Of a stretch of DNA of 5,675 nucleotides, positions 1 through 5,349 are shown piece after piece. The stretch covers positions 1-5,675 of the forward strand of contig CAIOSS010000468.1 in NCBI GenBank assembly GCA_903860995.1, given 5' to 3'. The notes under the pieces are model-generated. The model saw only the letters and a program-made list of their open reading frames with translations. It did no database searches and had not been told where the DNA came from. The position numbers were made by a program, and so were the translations under genes. Source of the DNA: an uncultured delta proteobacterium. GTDB taxonomy: Bacteria > Myxococcota_A > Polyangia > Polyangiales > Ga0077539. Numbering within the stretch: position 1 is the stretch's first letter; every line of letters starts with the position of its first letter.

Positions 1-794
1 GCGCCGTGCGCCGCAGCCTCGACCCCTCGCGCGTGCTGGCGCTGCAGGGCTTCTGGGAGATCGCGGGCTTCGGCATCAACGTGCTGCTCTTCCTCCTCGT
101 GGGGATGCAGATCGACGCGCGGATGCTCTTCGCCGAGGCGCACTCGATCCTGCTGGCGGTGCTCGCGCTCCACGTCGGCCGCGCCATCGCGGTGTACGGC
201 TGCTTCGCGCTCCTGCGGCTCGTCTCCCGCGACGCGATTCCGCTGCGCTGGCAGCACGCGATGGTGTTCGGCAACATCAAGGGCGCCCTCTCCATGGCCG
301 CCGTGCTGGCGCTGCCCACCGACATGCCGTACCGCGCGCGCCTCGTGGCCATCGTCTTCGGGGTCACCTTCGTCACCCTGATGACCCAGGCGCTGCCCTT
401 CCGCAGGGTGCTCTTCGCCCTCGGCCTCGCGGGTCGGGGCACCGACCGCTTCGAGGTCTCCCGCGCCCGGCTCATCGCCGCGCGCCGCGGGCAGACCGAG
501 GTCGACGCGCTGCTGGAGACGGGGCTGCTCTCGCGGCGCGACCACGCCGAGCGGCGGGCGGGCTTCCAGCGGGTGGTGATCGAGTGCGAGGCCGCGCTGC
601 GCACCCCCGAGGCCGACGCGGAGGACGACGCCGTCATCGACGGGGCGCTGCTCTTCGCGCAGAAGGCCGCGCTCGACGACGCCGCACGGCGCGGGCTCAT
701 CGCCGCCGAGACCGCCGAGCGGGAGATCGCCGCGATCGACCAGCGGCTCATCAAGATCGGCGCCCACGAGCCGGCGCCTGCCACGGAGGAGTGA
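1..794 (+). CDS. CPA1-type Na+(K+)/H+ antiporter, C-terminal part (5' end outside window)
   Basis: The reading frame is open from the first bases, so the gene starts upstream and only about 264 codons are visible. It shows the last membrane helices of a monovalent cation/proton antiporter (CPA1, NhaP-like), which exchanges cytoplasmic Na+ or K+ for H+ across the inner membrane. Hydrophobic segments lie at about nt 66-120 (GINVLLFLLVGMQI), 144-220, 260-320 and 340-400. The segment FGNIKGALSMAAVLALP (nt 267-317) corresponds to the family's G-x-(R/K)-G-A-x-S helix. A charged, helical cytoplasmic tail of about 130 residues (from about nt 430) follows, ending in an Arg/Glu-rich stretch (AARRGLIAAETAEREIAAID) as in other bacterial CPA1 members. 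The acidic ion-binding residues would lie upstream. It ends one base before the RCK gene, which suggests joint expression and possibly regulation by that protein. Ion specificity cannot be read here. Confidence 0.88.
   Translation, partial: AVRRSLDPSRVLALQGFWEIAGFGINVLLFLLVGMQIDARMLFAEAHSILLAVLALHVGRAIAVYGCFALLRLVSRDAIPLRWQHAMVFGNIKGALSMAAVLALPTDMPYRARLVAIVFGVTFVTLMTQALPFRRVLFALGLAGRGTDRFEVSRARLIAARRGQTEVDALLETGLLSRRDHAERRAGFQRVVIECEAALRTPEADAEDDAVIDGALLFAQKAALDDAARRGLIAAETAEREIAAIDQRLIKIGAHEPAPATEE
785..791 (+). promoter_or_regulatory. Strong ribosome binding site of the RCK gene
   Basis: GGAGGAG lies four bases before the ATG at 796, inside the last codons of the antiporter gene. A near-perfect Shine-Dalgarno sequence embedded in the upstream gene supports this ATG as the start and suggests translational coupling between antiporter and RCK protein. 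Confidence 0.7.
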
Positions 795-795
795 G

Positions 796-1476
796 ATGCG
801 GATCGTGATCGCGGGCGCGGGGCGTGGCGGGCTGAGCCTCGCGGTGTACCTCCAGAAGCGCGGGCACTCGGTGTCCATCCTGGAGCGCGACGGTTCCATC
901 GCGCGGCGCGCCCTGGAGGAGCACGGCATCGTGGCGCTGGAGGGCGACGCCACGGACGCGGGCACGCTGCGCCAGGCCGAGCCCCAACGGGCGGACGTGA
1001 TCCTCGCGATGCTGCACCGGGACGCGGACAACCTGGCGGTGGCCTCGCTCGCGCGGATCCTCGGCGCGGGGCGGGTGATGGTGCGCATGCGCGACCCGGA
1101 GTACCGTCCCGTGTATCTGGCCGCCGGGGTGCAACAGATCCTGTCCGAGACGGAGGTGCTGGTGGGCGCCCTGGCGACGGCGATCGAGTTCGAGGCCGTG
1201 CGGCACTCGATGGTGCTGGGCCGGGGGGAGTCCATCGCGGTGGAGATCGTGGTGCCCGCCGACGCCGTGGTGGTGGGCCGGTCGGTGAGCGAGGTGGCCG
1301 CCGACGCGGGCTTCCCGAGCTCCTGCGTGATCGCGGGCATGACCCTCGACGGCGCGGTGAAGGCGCCCCGCGGCGCGACGGTGATCGAGAGCGGCACCGA
1401 GCTGCTGGTGGTCTCCGCGCGGGCCGACCTCTCGCGCACCATCGGCTTCTTCCTCCAGTCGGCGAAGAAGGCCTGA
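796..1476 (+). CDS. TrkA-like RCK protein (NAD-binding regulator of K+/cation transport)
   Basis: The 226-residue product has the two-domain RCK layout. Residues 1-120 form a Rossmann fold: a strand, the glycine loop GAGRGG (7-12, G-x-G-x-x-G), and acidic residues E30/D32 at the end of strand 2 that usually hold the adenosine ribose of NAD(H). G50-D51-A52-T53 is the conserved loop after strand 3. Residues about 146-217 match the RCK_C (TrkA_C) ligand domain (VEIVVP, VVVGRSVSEVA, then GTELLVVSA). Such cytoplasmic proteins gate K+ channels, Trk/Ktr transporters or K+/H+ antiporters in response to nucleotides. With one RCK unit it is half the length of E. coli TrkA (two units) and close to KtrA/KtrC size. 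Its start is one base after the antiporter stop, so the antiporter is the likely partner (inference); no Trk/Ktr membrane subunit is visible. The family assignment is firm, the partner is not. Confidence 0.9.
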   Translation: MRIVIAGAGRGGLSLAVYLQKRGHSVSILERDGSIARRALEEHGIVALEGDATDAGTLRQAEPQRADVILAMLHRDADNLAVASLARILGAGRVMVRMRDPEYRPVYLAAGVQQILSETEVLVGALATAIEFEAVRHSMVLGRGESIAVEIVVPADAVVVGRSVSEVAADAGFPSSCVIAGMTLDGAVKAPRGATVIESGTELLVVSARADLSRTIGFFLQSAKKA

Positions 1477-1477
1477 C

Positions 1478-3157
1478 GTGCGCCCCACCACCCTCCGCGC
1501 GTTCGCGCTCGCCCTGGGCCTCGCGGCGGCCGCGCTCGCCGCGCCGTCGCCCGCGGCCGCGCAGACCCCCATCGTGCTCGACGCGGAGATCCCCGCCGGG
1601 GCCGACCGCTACTTCGCGGTGCCCTTCACGGTCCCGGCGGGCACCCGCGAGATCGAGGTGCGCCACGACGACCGCTCCGAGGCCAACATCCTCGACTGGG
1701 GCCTCGCCGACCCGGCGCGCTTCCGCGGCTGGGGCGGCGGCAACGCCGAGGCCGCCGTCGTCGCGGAGGCGGCCGCGTCCCGGAGCTACCTGGCGGGCCC
1801 CATCCCCGCGGGTCGCTGGTCGCTGCTCATCGGGCAGGCGAGGGTGACCGAGCGGCCCGCGCGCTACCACGCCGAGATCTTCCTGCGCACCGAACCCACG
1901 CTCGCCGCGCAGCCCGAGCGTCGCCCCTACGCCGACGCGCCCGCGCTCGCCCCGGGCCCGCGCTGGTACGCGGGGGACTTCCACGTGCACTCGCGGGAGA
2001 GCGGCGACGCGAGCCCGACCCTCGACGAGGTGGCCGCCTTCGCCCGCGGGCGCGGCCTCGATTTCGTCGAGCTCTCCGAGCACAACACCGTCTCGCAGCT
2101 GGACTTCGTGGGCGCCGCGCAGGCCCGGCACCCCGCGCTGCTCTTCGTGCCCGGCATCGAGGTCACCACGTACTCCGGCCACGCCAACGCCATCGGCGCC
2201 ACCCGCTGGGTCGACTTCCGCGCGGGCTCCGGGGACCCCGCGGTCACCGTCGGCGCGATCACCGACGCGGTCGCCGCGCAGGGTGCGATCTTCGCGATCA
2301 ACCATCCGGTGCTCAACCTCGGCGACGTGTGCATCGGCTGCGCGTGGTCGCTGAGCGAGGCGCCGGGGCGCGTGGGCGCCGTCGAGCTCCAGAACGGCCA
2401 GTACTCGGTGACCGGCGCGCTCTTCTACGCGCGCTCGGTGCGCTTCTGGGAGGCCTACCTCGCGCGCGGCGAGCACGTCGCCCCCATCGGCGGCAGCGAC
2501 GACCATCGGGCGGGGCGGGACACCGGCTCGCTCTCCAGCCCCATCGGCGGGCCCACCACGATGGTGTACGCGACGGAGCTCAGCGTCCCGGCCATCGTGG
2601 CGGGCGTGCGGGCGGGGCGCACCGTGGTGAGGCTCCAGGGCCCCGGCGACCCGATGGTGGAGCTGCGCGCGGGCGACGCCGCGATGATCGGCGACACGGT
2701 GCGCGCCCGGCGCACGACGCTGCGGGCCACGGTGACCCGGGGGATGGGCGCGACGCTCGCGTTCGTGCGCAACGGCTCGGCGCAGGACCCGATCACGGTG
2801 GCCGCCGACCCCTTCACCGCGACCGTGGAGGTCGACGCGCCGCCGGGCGCCGCCGACGACCGCTGGCGCTGCGAGCTCGCGGTCGAAGGACGTCCCCGCG
2901 TGGTCACCGGCCACGTGTGGATCGCCGCGACGGGTGAGCCGCTGCTGCCCGACGCGGGCTCGGTCATCGATGTGGGCGTGGGCTTCGATGCGGGCGTGGG
3001 CTTCGATGCGGCCGCGACGACCCCCCCGGCGACGCCGGGTGGCTGCGCCTGCCGGAGCGCGCCGGGCCCGCGGGTCGCGCGCCACGGGTGGGCCGCGCTC
3101 GCGCTGCTCGGCCTCGCGATCGGACGGAGGTCACGCACGACCCGGCGTTGCCGTTGA
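1478..3157 (+). CDS. Secreted CehA/McbA-type PHP-domain metallohydrolase with MYXO-CTERM-like tail
   Basis: This 559-residue protein starts at a GTG one base after the RCK stop, with a purine-rich GAAGAAGG six bases upstream. Residues 1-28 are a Sec signal peptide (hydrophobic core, AAA before Q29). Residues about 29-160 look like a beta-rich domain I cannot name. Residues about 163-390 are a PHP phosphoesterase domain of the CehA/McbA group. Probable metal ligands are H169 and H171 (FHVHS), E201 and H202 (SEHN), E228 (PGIEVT), H235 (GHANAIG), H276 (INHP) and D341/H343 (GGSDDH). All PHP motifs are intact, so an active di- or tri-metal hydrolase is expected; the substrate is unknown. An Ig-like segment (about 395-490), a Gly/Asp/Val linker with an 18-bp DNA repeat, and a tail with GGCACR (521-526), a hydrophobic stretch (about 537-549) and an Arg cluster follow. 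That tail resembles MYXO-CTERM, a signal for processing or retention at the cell surface. Co-transcription with the ion-transport genes is likely; a functional link is unclear. Confidence 0.85.
   Translation: MRPTTLRAFALALGLAAAALAAPSPAAAQTPIVLDAEIPAGADRYFAVPFTVPAGTREIEVRHDDRSEANILDWGLADPARFRGWGGGNAEAAVVAEAAASRSYLAGPIPAGRWSLLIGQARVTERPARYHAEIFLRTEPTLAAQPERRPYADAPALAPGPRWYAGDFHVHSRESGDASPTLDEVAAFARGRGLDFVELSEHNTVSQLDFVGAAQARHPALLFVPGIEVTTYSGHANAIGATRWVDFRAGSGDPAVTVGAITDAVAAQGAIFAINHPVLNLGDVCIGCAWSLSEAPGRVGAVELQNGQYSVTGALFYARSVRFWEAYLARGEHVAPIGGSDDHRAGRDTGSLSSPIGGPTTMVYATELSVPAIVAGVRAGRTVVRLQGPGDPMVELRAGDAAMIGDTVRARRTTLRATVTRGMGATLAFVRNGSAQDPITVAADPFTATVEVDAPPGAADDRWRCELAVEGRPRVVTGHVWIAATGEPLLPDAGSVIDVGVGFDAGVGFDAAATTPPATPGGCACRSAPGPRVARHGWAALALLGLAIGRRSRTTRRCR
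2969..3010 (+). repeat. 18-bp tandem repeat coding for a Gly/Val/Asp linker
   Basis: Two units of 18 bp (2969-2986 and 2987-3004) differ at one base and are followed by a partial third unit. They encode the six-residue unit DVGVGF/DAGVGF in the spacer between the Ig-like part and the MYXO-CTERM-like tail of the PHP protein. The unit length is a multiple of three, so copy number can change without breaking the frame. Asp/Gly/Val-rich linkers before the C-terminal sorting signal are common in myxobacterial surface proteins. Confidence 0.8.
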
Positions 3158-3183
3158 CGGCTGAGGCCCCTGCGAGGCTCTCC

Positions 3184-3345
3184 GTGCTGGAGGCGCGCGG
3201 GGTCACCCGCCGCTACCCGATGGGCTACGTCGTGATCGAGGCGCTGCGGGGGGTCGAGGTCGCGCGAGGGCTGCGCGCGGTCGAGCGGATCATCGTGCAT
3301 CCGCCCGATCGCCTGGAGGAGGGCGAGCGCGTCGCGGCACGGTGA
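3184..3345 (+). pseudogene. Remnant of a MacB/LolD-type ABC transporter ATPase (N-terminal fragment)
   Basis: From the GTG at 3184 the frame reads VLEARGVTRRYPMG and then VVIEALRGVEVARG. This matches the first 25-30 residues of MacB/LolD/YtrE-type ATPases (typically 'ELRGVSKRYPMG..V.AL.GVDL...GE'). The similarity stops at about nt 3270, exactly where family members continue into strand 2 and the Walker A loop. The frame instead continues with unrelated sequence and ends at TGA 3345. No Walker A, signature or Walker B motif follows in any + frame, so the piece cannot bind ATP as an ABC domain. The frame is open further upstream and could start at TTG 3154, overlapping the PHP gene stop, giving 63 residues. 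I read it as the scar of a deletion that removed most of an ABC gene. A short expressed peptide is possible but less likely. Confidence 0.5.
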
Positions 3346-3476
3346 CCGTACTCCCCGCTGCGCACACGAGCCTTCCGCTGGATCAGCGCACTCCGACGAG
3401 GCACATGGCTTGCTCCGAGGGCACCCATGGAAGCTCCGATGGCCGGGCATCAACGGGCGCGCTCGTCGGGGGCGTC
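3271..3476. other. Degenerate or intergenic stretch before the phosphoribosyltransferase gene
   Basis: About 200 bp between the end of the ABC-like similarity and the preferred start of the phosphoribosyltransferase. I see no further recognisable coding similarity, RNA gene or clear hairpin. The phosphoribosyltransferase frame is open through much of it (from 3342), but the upstream residues do not look like the family. It probably contains the deletion junction and the promoter of the downstream gene; no convincing -35/-10 pair was found. Confidence 0.4.
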
Positions 3477-4115
3477 GTGATCTTCGACGACCGCGCGGAC
3501 GCCGGCCGTCGGCTGGGGCGCGCGCTCGCGCACTACCGCGACCAGCGCCCGATCGTCTTCGGGTTGCCGCGTGGCGGGGTGCCGGTGGCCGCCGAGGTGG
3601 CGCGGGCGCTCGGGGCACCGCTCGACGTGTTCGTCGCGCGCAAGCTCGGCGTCCCTACGCACCCGGAGCTGGCCTTCGGCGCGGTGGCCGAGGACGGCAC
3701 CGTGTTCATCGACGCGCTGGCCGCCGAGCTGGGGCTCGACGCGCCCACGATCGAGCGCATCGCGGCGCGCGAGGGGGCGGAGGCTGCGCGGCGGGTCGCC
3801 CGATTCCGGGGCGGTCGCTCTCTTCCGGCGGTGCGAGGTCGGGTGGCGATCGTGGTCGATGACGGCATCGCCACGGGCGCGACCGCCCGGGTGGCCGTCC
3901 GTGCGCTGCGCTCGCTCGCACCGTCGCGCCTGGTGCTCGCGACGCCCGTCGCGTCGCCGTCGGCGCTGGCGTCGCTCTCGGCAGAGGTCGACGACCTGGT
4001 GTGCCTCTACGCGCCGCACGCCTTCGAGGCCGTGGGGCTCTGGTACCGCGAGTTCGAGCAGGTGCCTGACGGGGACGTGGTCACCTGCCTGGAGGCAGCG
4101 CGTGCCACGCAGTGA
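3477..4115 (+). CDS. Phosphoribosyltransferase-family protein (COG1926-like)
   Basis: The 212-residue product has a type I phosphoribosyltransferase fold. The PRPP-binding loop is at residues about 124-136 (IVVDDGIATGAT, with D128-D129 before the flexible G/T loop). The N-terminal pattern GLPRGGVPVAAEVA (29-42) and VARKLGVP...ELAFGAV are characteristic of the stand-alone 'predicted phosphoribosyltransferase' group. Type I enzymes transfer phosphoribose between PRPP and a base; the acceptor for this group is not established, so no reaction is assigned. I chose the GTG at 3477 because family members begin with a short '(M/V)IF.DR.DAGR.LA' segment, which starts right there (VIFDDRADAGRRLG). The frame is open upstream, with an ATG at 3405 and a GTG at 3342, but the added residues look unrelated. 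A weak G-run (about 3467-3472) precedes the GTG. It converges with the Hsp20 gene 38 bp away; genes of this family are often found near hsp20-type stress genes. Confidence 0.85.
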   Translation: MIFDDRADAGRRLGRALAHYRDQRPIVFGLPRGGVPVAAEVARALGAPLDVFVARKLGVPTHPELAFGAVAEDGTVFIDALAAELGLDAPTIERIAAREGAEAARRVARFRGGRSLPAVRGRVAIVVDDGIATGATARVAVRALRSLAPSRLVLATPVASPSALASLSAEVDDLVCLYAPHAFEAVGLWYREFEQVPDGDVVTCLEAARATQ

Positions 4116-4153
4116 CAAGTCGGGTGCGGGGACGACCTCGGCGTCGAGCTCCG

Positions 4154-4552
4154 TCAGTGCGGCCGCGGCGCAGCGAGCGGGACCTCCCTCGGGATGTGCA
4201 CCGTGAGCAGGCCCTGCCGGTAGCGCGCGCTGGCCTGGGCCGAGCGTACGTCGCAGGGCAGCGCGATGGTGCGCCGGAGCGCTTCGCCGCAGCGCCACCC
4301 CGCCGCGGTGACGTGCGTGTTGGAGGGGCGGGCGTAGCGTTCGGCCTCGATGGTGAGCGAGCGCCCGGCGCAGCGTACGACGATGGAATCGTGCACCACC
4401 CAGCCCAGGGCCAGCATCACGATGACCTCGTGTTCAGTCTCCTGGACCTCCACGTGCACTTCGGAGCCGCCGAGACCCGCCGCGGTCTCGGATGGGGACG
4501 GGCCCGTCGGGTCCGGCGGTCGCGCCTGATTCCGTTCGGTGTGTCGATGCAT
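4154..4552 (-). CDS. Small heat shock protein, Hsp20/alpha-crystallin family
   Basis: Read from the ATG at 4552 this is a 132-residue cytoplasmic sHSP, an ATP-independent holdase that keeps unfolding proteins soluble. The alpha-crystallin domain spans about residues 31-123: VHVEVQETEHEVIVML, then LGWVVHDSIVVRCAGRSLTIEAER (split here by the family's loop), then LRRTIALP and the diagnostic A-x-x-x-x-G-L-L block (A109 to L116, ARYRQGLL) followed by TVHIPRE. The C-terminal VPL (124-126) may serve as the I/V-x-I/L oligomerisation motif. The N-terminal arm is short (about 30 residues) and polar, Pro-rich, which may limit oligomer size. The frame extends to a GTG at 4594 (146 residues), but GAGGAG seven bases before the ATG favours the shorter form. 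The gene stands alone on the minus strand, tail to tail with the phosphoribosyltransferase. Sequence around the first beta strands is more divergent than usual ('LGWVVHDS' for the common 'LPGV..EDI'). Confidence 0.85.
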   Translation of the reverse strand: MHRHTERNQARPPDPTGPSPSETAAGLGGSEVHVEVQETEHEVIVMLALGWVVHDSIVVRCAGRSLTIEAERYARPSNTHVTAAGWRCGEALRRTIALPCDVRSAQASARYRQGLLTVHIPREVPLAAPRPH

Positions 4553-4559
4553 CGCCGTG

Positions 4560-4565
4560 CTCCTC
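4560..4565 (-). promoter_or_regulatory. Shine-Dalgarno sequence deciding the Hsp20 start
   Basis: On the minus strand GAGGAG lies seven bases before the ATG at 4552, an ideal spacing. The alternative GTG at 4594 has no comparable purine run before it, so the 132-residue form is preferred. Confidence 0.7.
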
Positions 4566-4597
4566 GCGTGGGGGAATTCCTCCCTCAGGCTCACAGC

Positions 4598-4614
4598 AGC
4601 AAGCAGGCCACCCA
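4598..4614 (-). promoter_or_regulatory. Possible sigma-54 (-24/-12) promoter of the Hsp20 gene
   Basis: On the minus strand a GG (4612-4611) is followed after exactly ten bases by GC (4600-4599) within TTGCT, a perfect -12 element (TTGCW). The -24 half is weak (TGGGTG instead of TGGCAC). The implied start of transcription is about 4587, downstream of the GTG at 4594 and about 35 bases before the ATG at 4552, which agrees with the chosen start codon. Sigma-54 promoters with enhancer-binding activators are frequent in myxobacteria. A chance match is quite possible. Confidence 0.25.
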
Positions 4615-4615
4615 G

Positions 4616-4782
4616 TATTTCAGGTACGGCCCGCGCGGATCAGATCGGCGGTGACGCACGGCGCACCTCGGTCGTGCACGGCTTGCGCAGGAGGGGGGTG
4701 GTCTGACTGGAGCGCTGGTCGCCAATCCCCTCGGCAGTCCGTTGAACAGACGAGTGACCGATGGTGCGTTTCAGTGAGGTAC
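4616..4782. other. Intergenic spacer without recognisable gene
   Basis: Stretch between the Hsp20 upstream region and the ssrA terminator. Frames are open here because of high GC, but none has a recognisable protein or a good start. I see no tRNA, no repeat family and no insertion-sequence end. It could hold activator sites for the Hsp20 promoter or an unrecognised small RNA; neither is visible. Confidence 0.4.
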
Positions 4783-4823
4783 AAAATGCAGCAAGCCCGG
4801 CCGGGGTCCCGGTCGGGCTTGCT
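4783..4823 (-). terminator. Rho-independent terminator of ssrA
   Basis: A GC-rich inverted repeat pairs 4810-4823 with 4790-4803 (14 bp including one G-U/G-T position; arms AGCAAGCCCGGCCG and CGGTCGGGCTTGCT) around a six-base loop. Read on the minus strand it is followed by GCATTTTG, a short U tract (4786-4783), so it points toward lower coordinates and would end the tmRNA transcript. On the plus strand the hairpin is followed by ACACCCCTTT, which is not a good U tract. It lies about 55 bp downstream of the mature tmRNA 3' end. Confidence 0.75.
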
Positions 4824-4826
4824 ACA

Positions 4827-4870
4827 CCCCTTTGCTACCGTCAGCGTCGAAACGCTTGGAAGCTAAGGGG
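4827..4870 (-). other. Trailer hairpin between tmRNA 3' end and terminator
   Basis: CCCCTTAGCT (minus strand, 4870-4861) pairs with AGCAAAGGGG (4836-4827) at nine of ten positions, and an inner stem AGCGT/ACGCT (4856-4852 with 4847-4843, loop TTCG-like) sits within it. The pre-tmRNA should thus carry a structured 3' trailer immediately after the acceptor end, which could guide 3' trimming or protect the precursor. Structure is seen in the sequence; function is inferred. Confidence 0.45.
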
Positions 4871-4876
4871 TACGGA

Positions 4877-5242
4877 GGGTGGAGGCGCCGGGAGTCGAAC
4901 CCGGGTCCGCAAGTGCTCAACGATGACTTCTACACGACATAGCCGATGATCGGTTCTCGTCAGGTATCGTGCTCATCGGCAGGCACTCCACCCAACCAGC
5001 ACCCCCTGAATCTCGCCGCACATCCGGGGTACCTTGATGTGAAGCCAGCCGAGTTCATTTACGCACTTCGATAAGCACTGGCAGGCTCATCGAGGCACGG
5101 CGTCACGGGTTCTTAGGCCGCGACGGCGAAGGGAACGTCGTTGTCGTTCGCTTCTCTTGGTTCCCGCGGTATTTACGCCGTTACGGGCCGGCGGTCGTGC
5201 CATCGATCGCGTCACAACCCACGTCGAAACCGTTTCGCCCCC
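4877..5242 (-). ncRNA. ssrA: Transfer-messenger RNA (tmRNA)
   Basis: tmRNA rescues ribosomes stalled on broken mRNA and adds a degradation tag. The 5' end GGGGGCG (5242-5236) pairs with CGCCTCC (4887-4881) as a seven-base-pair acceptor stem with one G-U, as in E. coli (GGGGCUG/CAGCUCC). It is followed by the conserved GGTTTCGACG near the 5' end. At the 3' end a T arm is clear: stem CCGGG/CCCGG around TTCGACT, just before the acceptor strand. The discriminator A is at 4880 and only CC of the CCA end is encoded (next base C), so the final A must be added or the end repaired. The single-piece gene is about 363 bases plus CCA, a usual length. An internal frame encodes the tag at 5151-5113. Base composition is visibly lower in GC than the neighbouring genes, as expected for a conserved RNA. 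A terminator lies downstream and an sspB-like gene is divergent upstream. Confidence 0.96.
5113..5151 (-). other. tmRNA tag-peptide reading frame (ANDNDVPFAVAA)
   Basis: On the minus strand GCG at 5151-5149 is the likely resume codon, followed by eleven codons and TAA (5115-5113). The encoded peptide is ANDNDVPFAVAA. With the alanine carried by charged tmRNA, the full tag would read A+ANDNDVPFAVAA. The C-terminal AVAA is the hydrophobic/small end read by ClpX (E. coli ends ALAA). The N-terminal AAND equals the part of the E. coli tag (AANDENY) contacted by SspB. The resume codon was chosen by homology to known tags. Confidence 0.92.
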
Positions 5243-5319
5243 TTTGTGGAGAGGTTGAAGAAACGCCTCTGCGGTTTCACCCGCGCGGGAGTTTCTCAGG
5301 CCCTGTGGATCACGCGCGC

Positions 5320-5349
5320 AGTCTGTGCCTTCGGCCCCGGGCGCGTCAA
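5320..5349 (-). promoter_or_regulatory. Candidate sigma-70-type promoter of ssrA
   Basis: On the minus strand TTGACG (5349-5344) matches the -35 consensus at five of six positions. After 18 bp comes CAGACT (5325-5320), a poor -10 (three of six). Transcription would start near 5313, leaving a leader of about 70 bases to be removed by RNase P at 5242, which is normal for tmRNA. No better -10 lies directly upstream of the mature 5' end. The region also contains a perfect palindrome CCCGCGCGGG (5280-5289) of unknown meaning. Confidence 0.3.

Noticed and set aside
751..1572. Minus-strand open frame of 273 codons across the RCK gene
   Set aside because: It is antisense to a well-supported gene, its translation is a low-complexity Arg/His/Ala mix with no family resemblance, and such frames are expected at high GC.
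2455..3618. Minus-strand open frame of 387 codons across the end of the PHP gene
   Set aside because: The product is Arg/Pro/Ser low complexity without motifs, while the opposite strand has the intact PHP ligands and sorting tail.
3450..4298. Minus-strand open frame opposite the phosphoribosyltransferase and the Hsp20 end
   Set aside because: The plus-strand protein has a clear PRPP loop; the antisense product has no recognisable pattern.
4112..4654. Plus-strand open frame opposite the Hsp20 gene
   Set aside because: It overlaps the phosphoribosyltransferase stop and reads as the antisense of the alpha-crystallin domain; no start signal or family likeness.
4877..4911. tRNA gene suggested by an acceptor strand and a T arm (GGGTTCGACTCCC type)
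   Set aside because: No anticodon arm lies at tRNA distance; the matching 5' acceptor strand is about 350 bases away and a tag frame lies between, so it is the tmRNA end.
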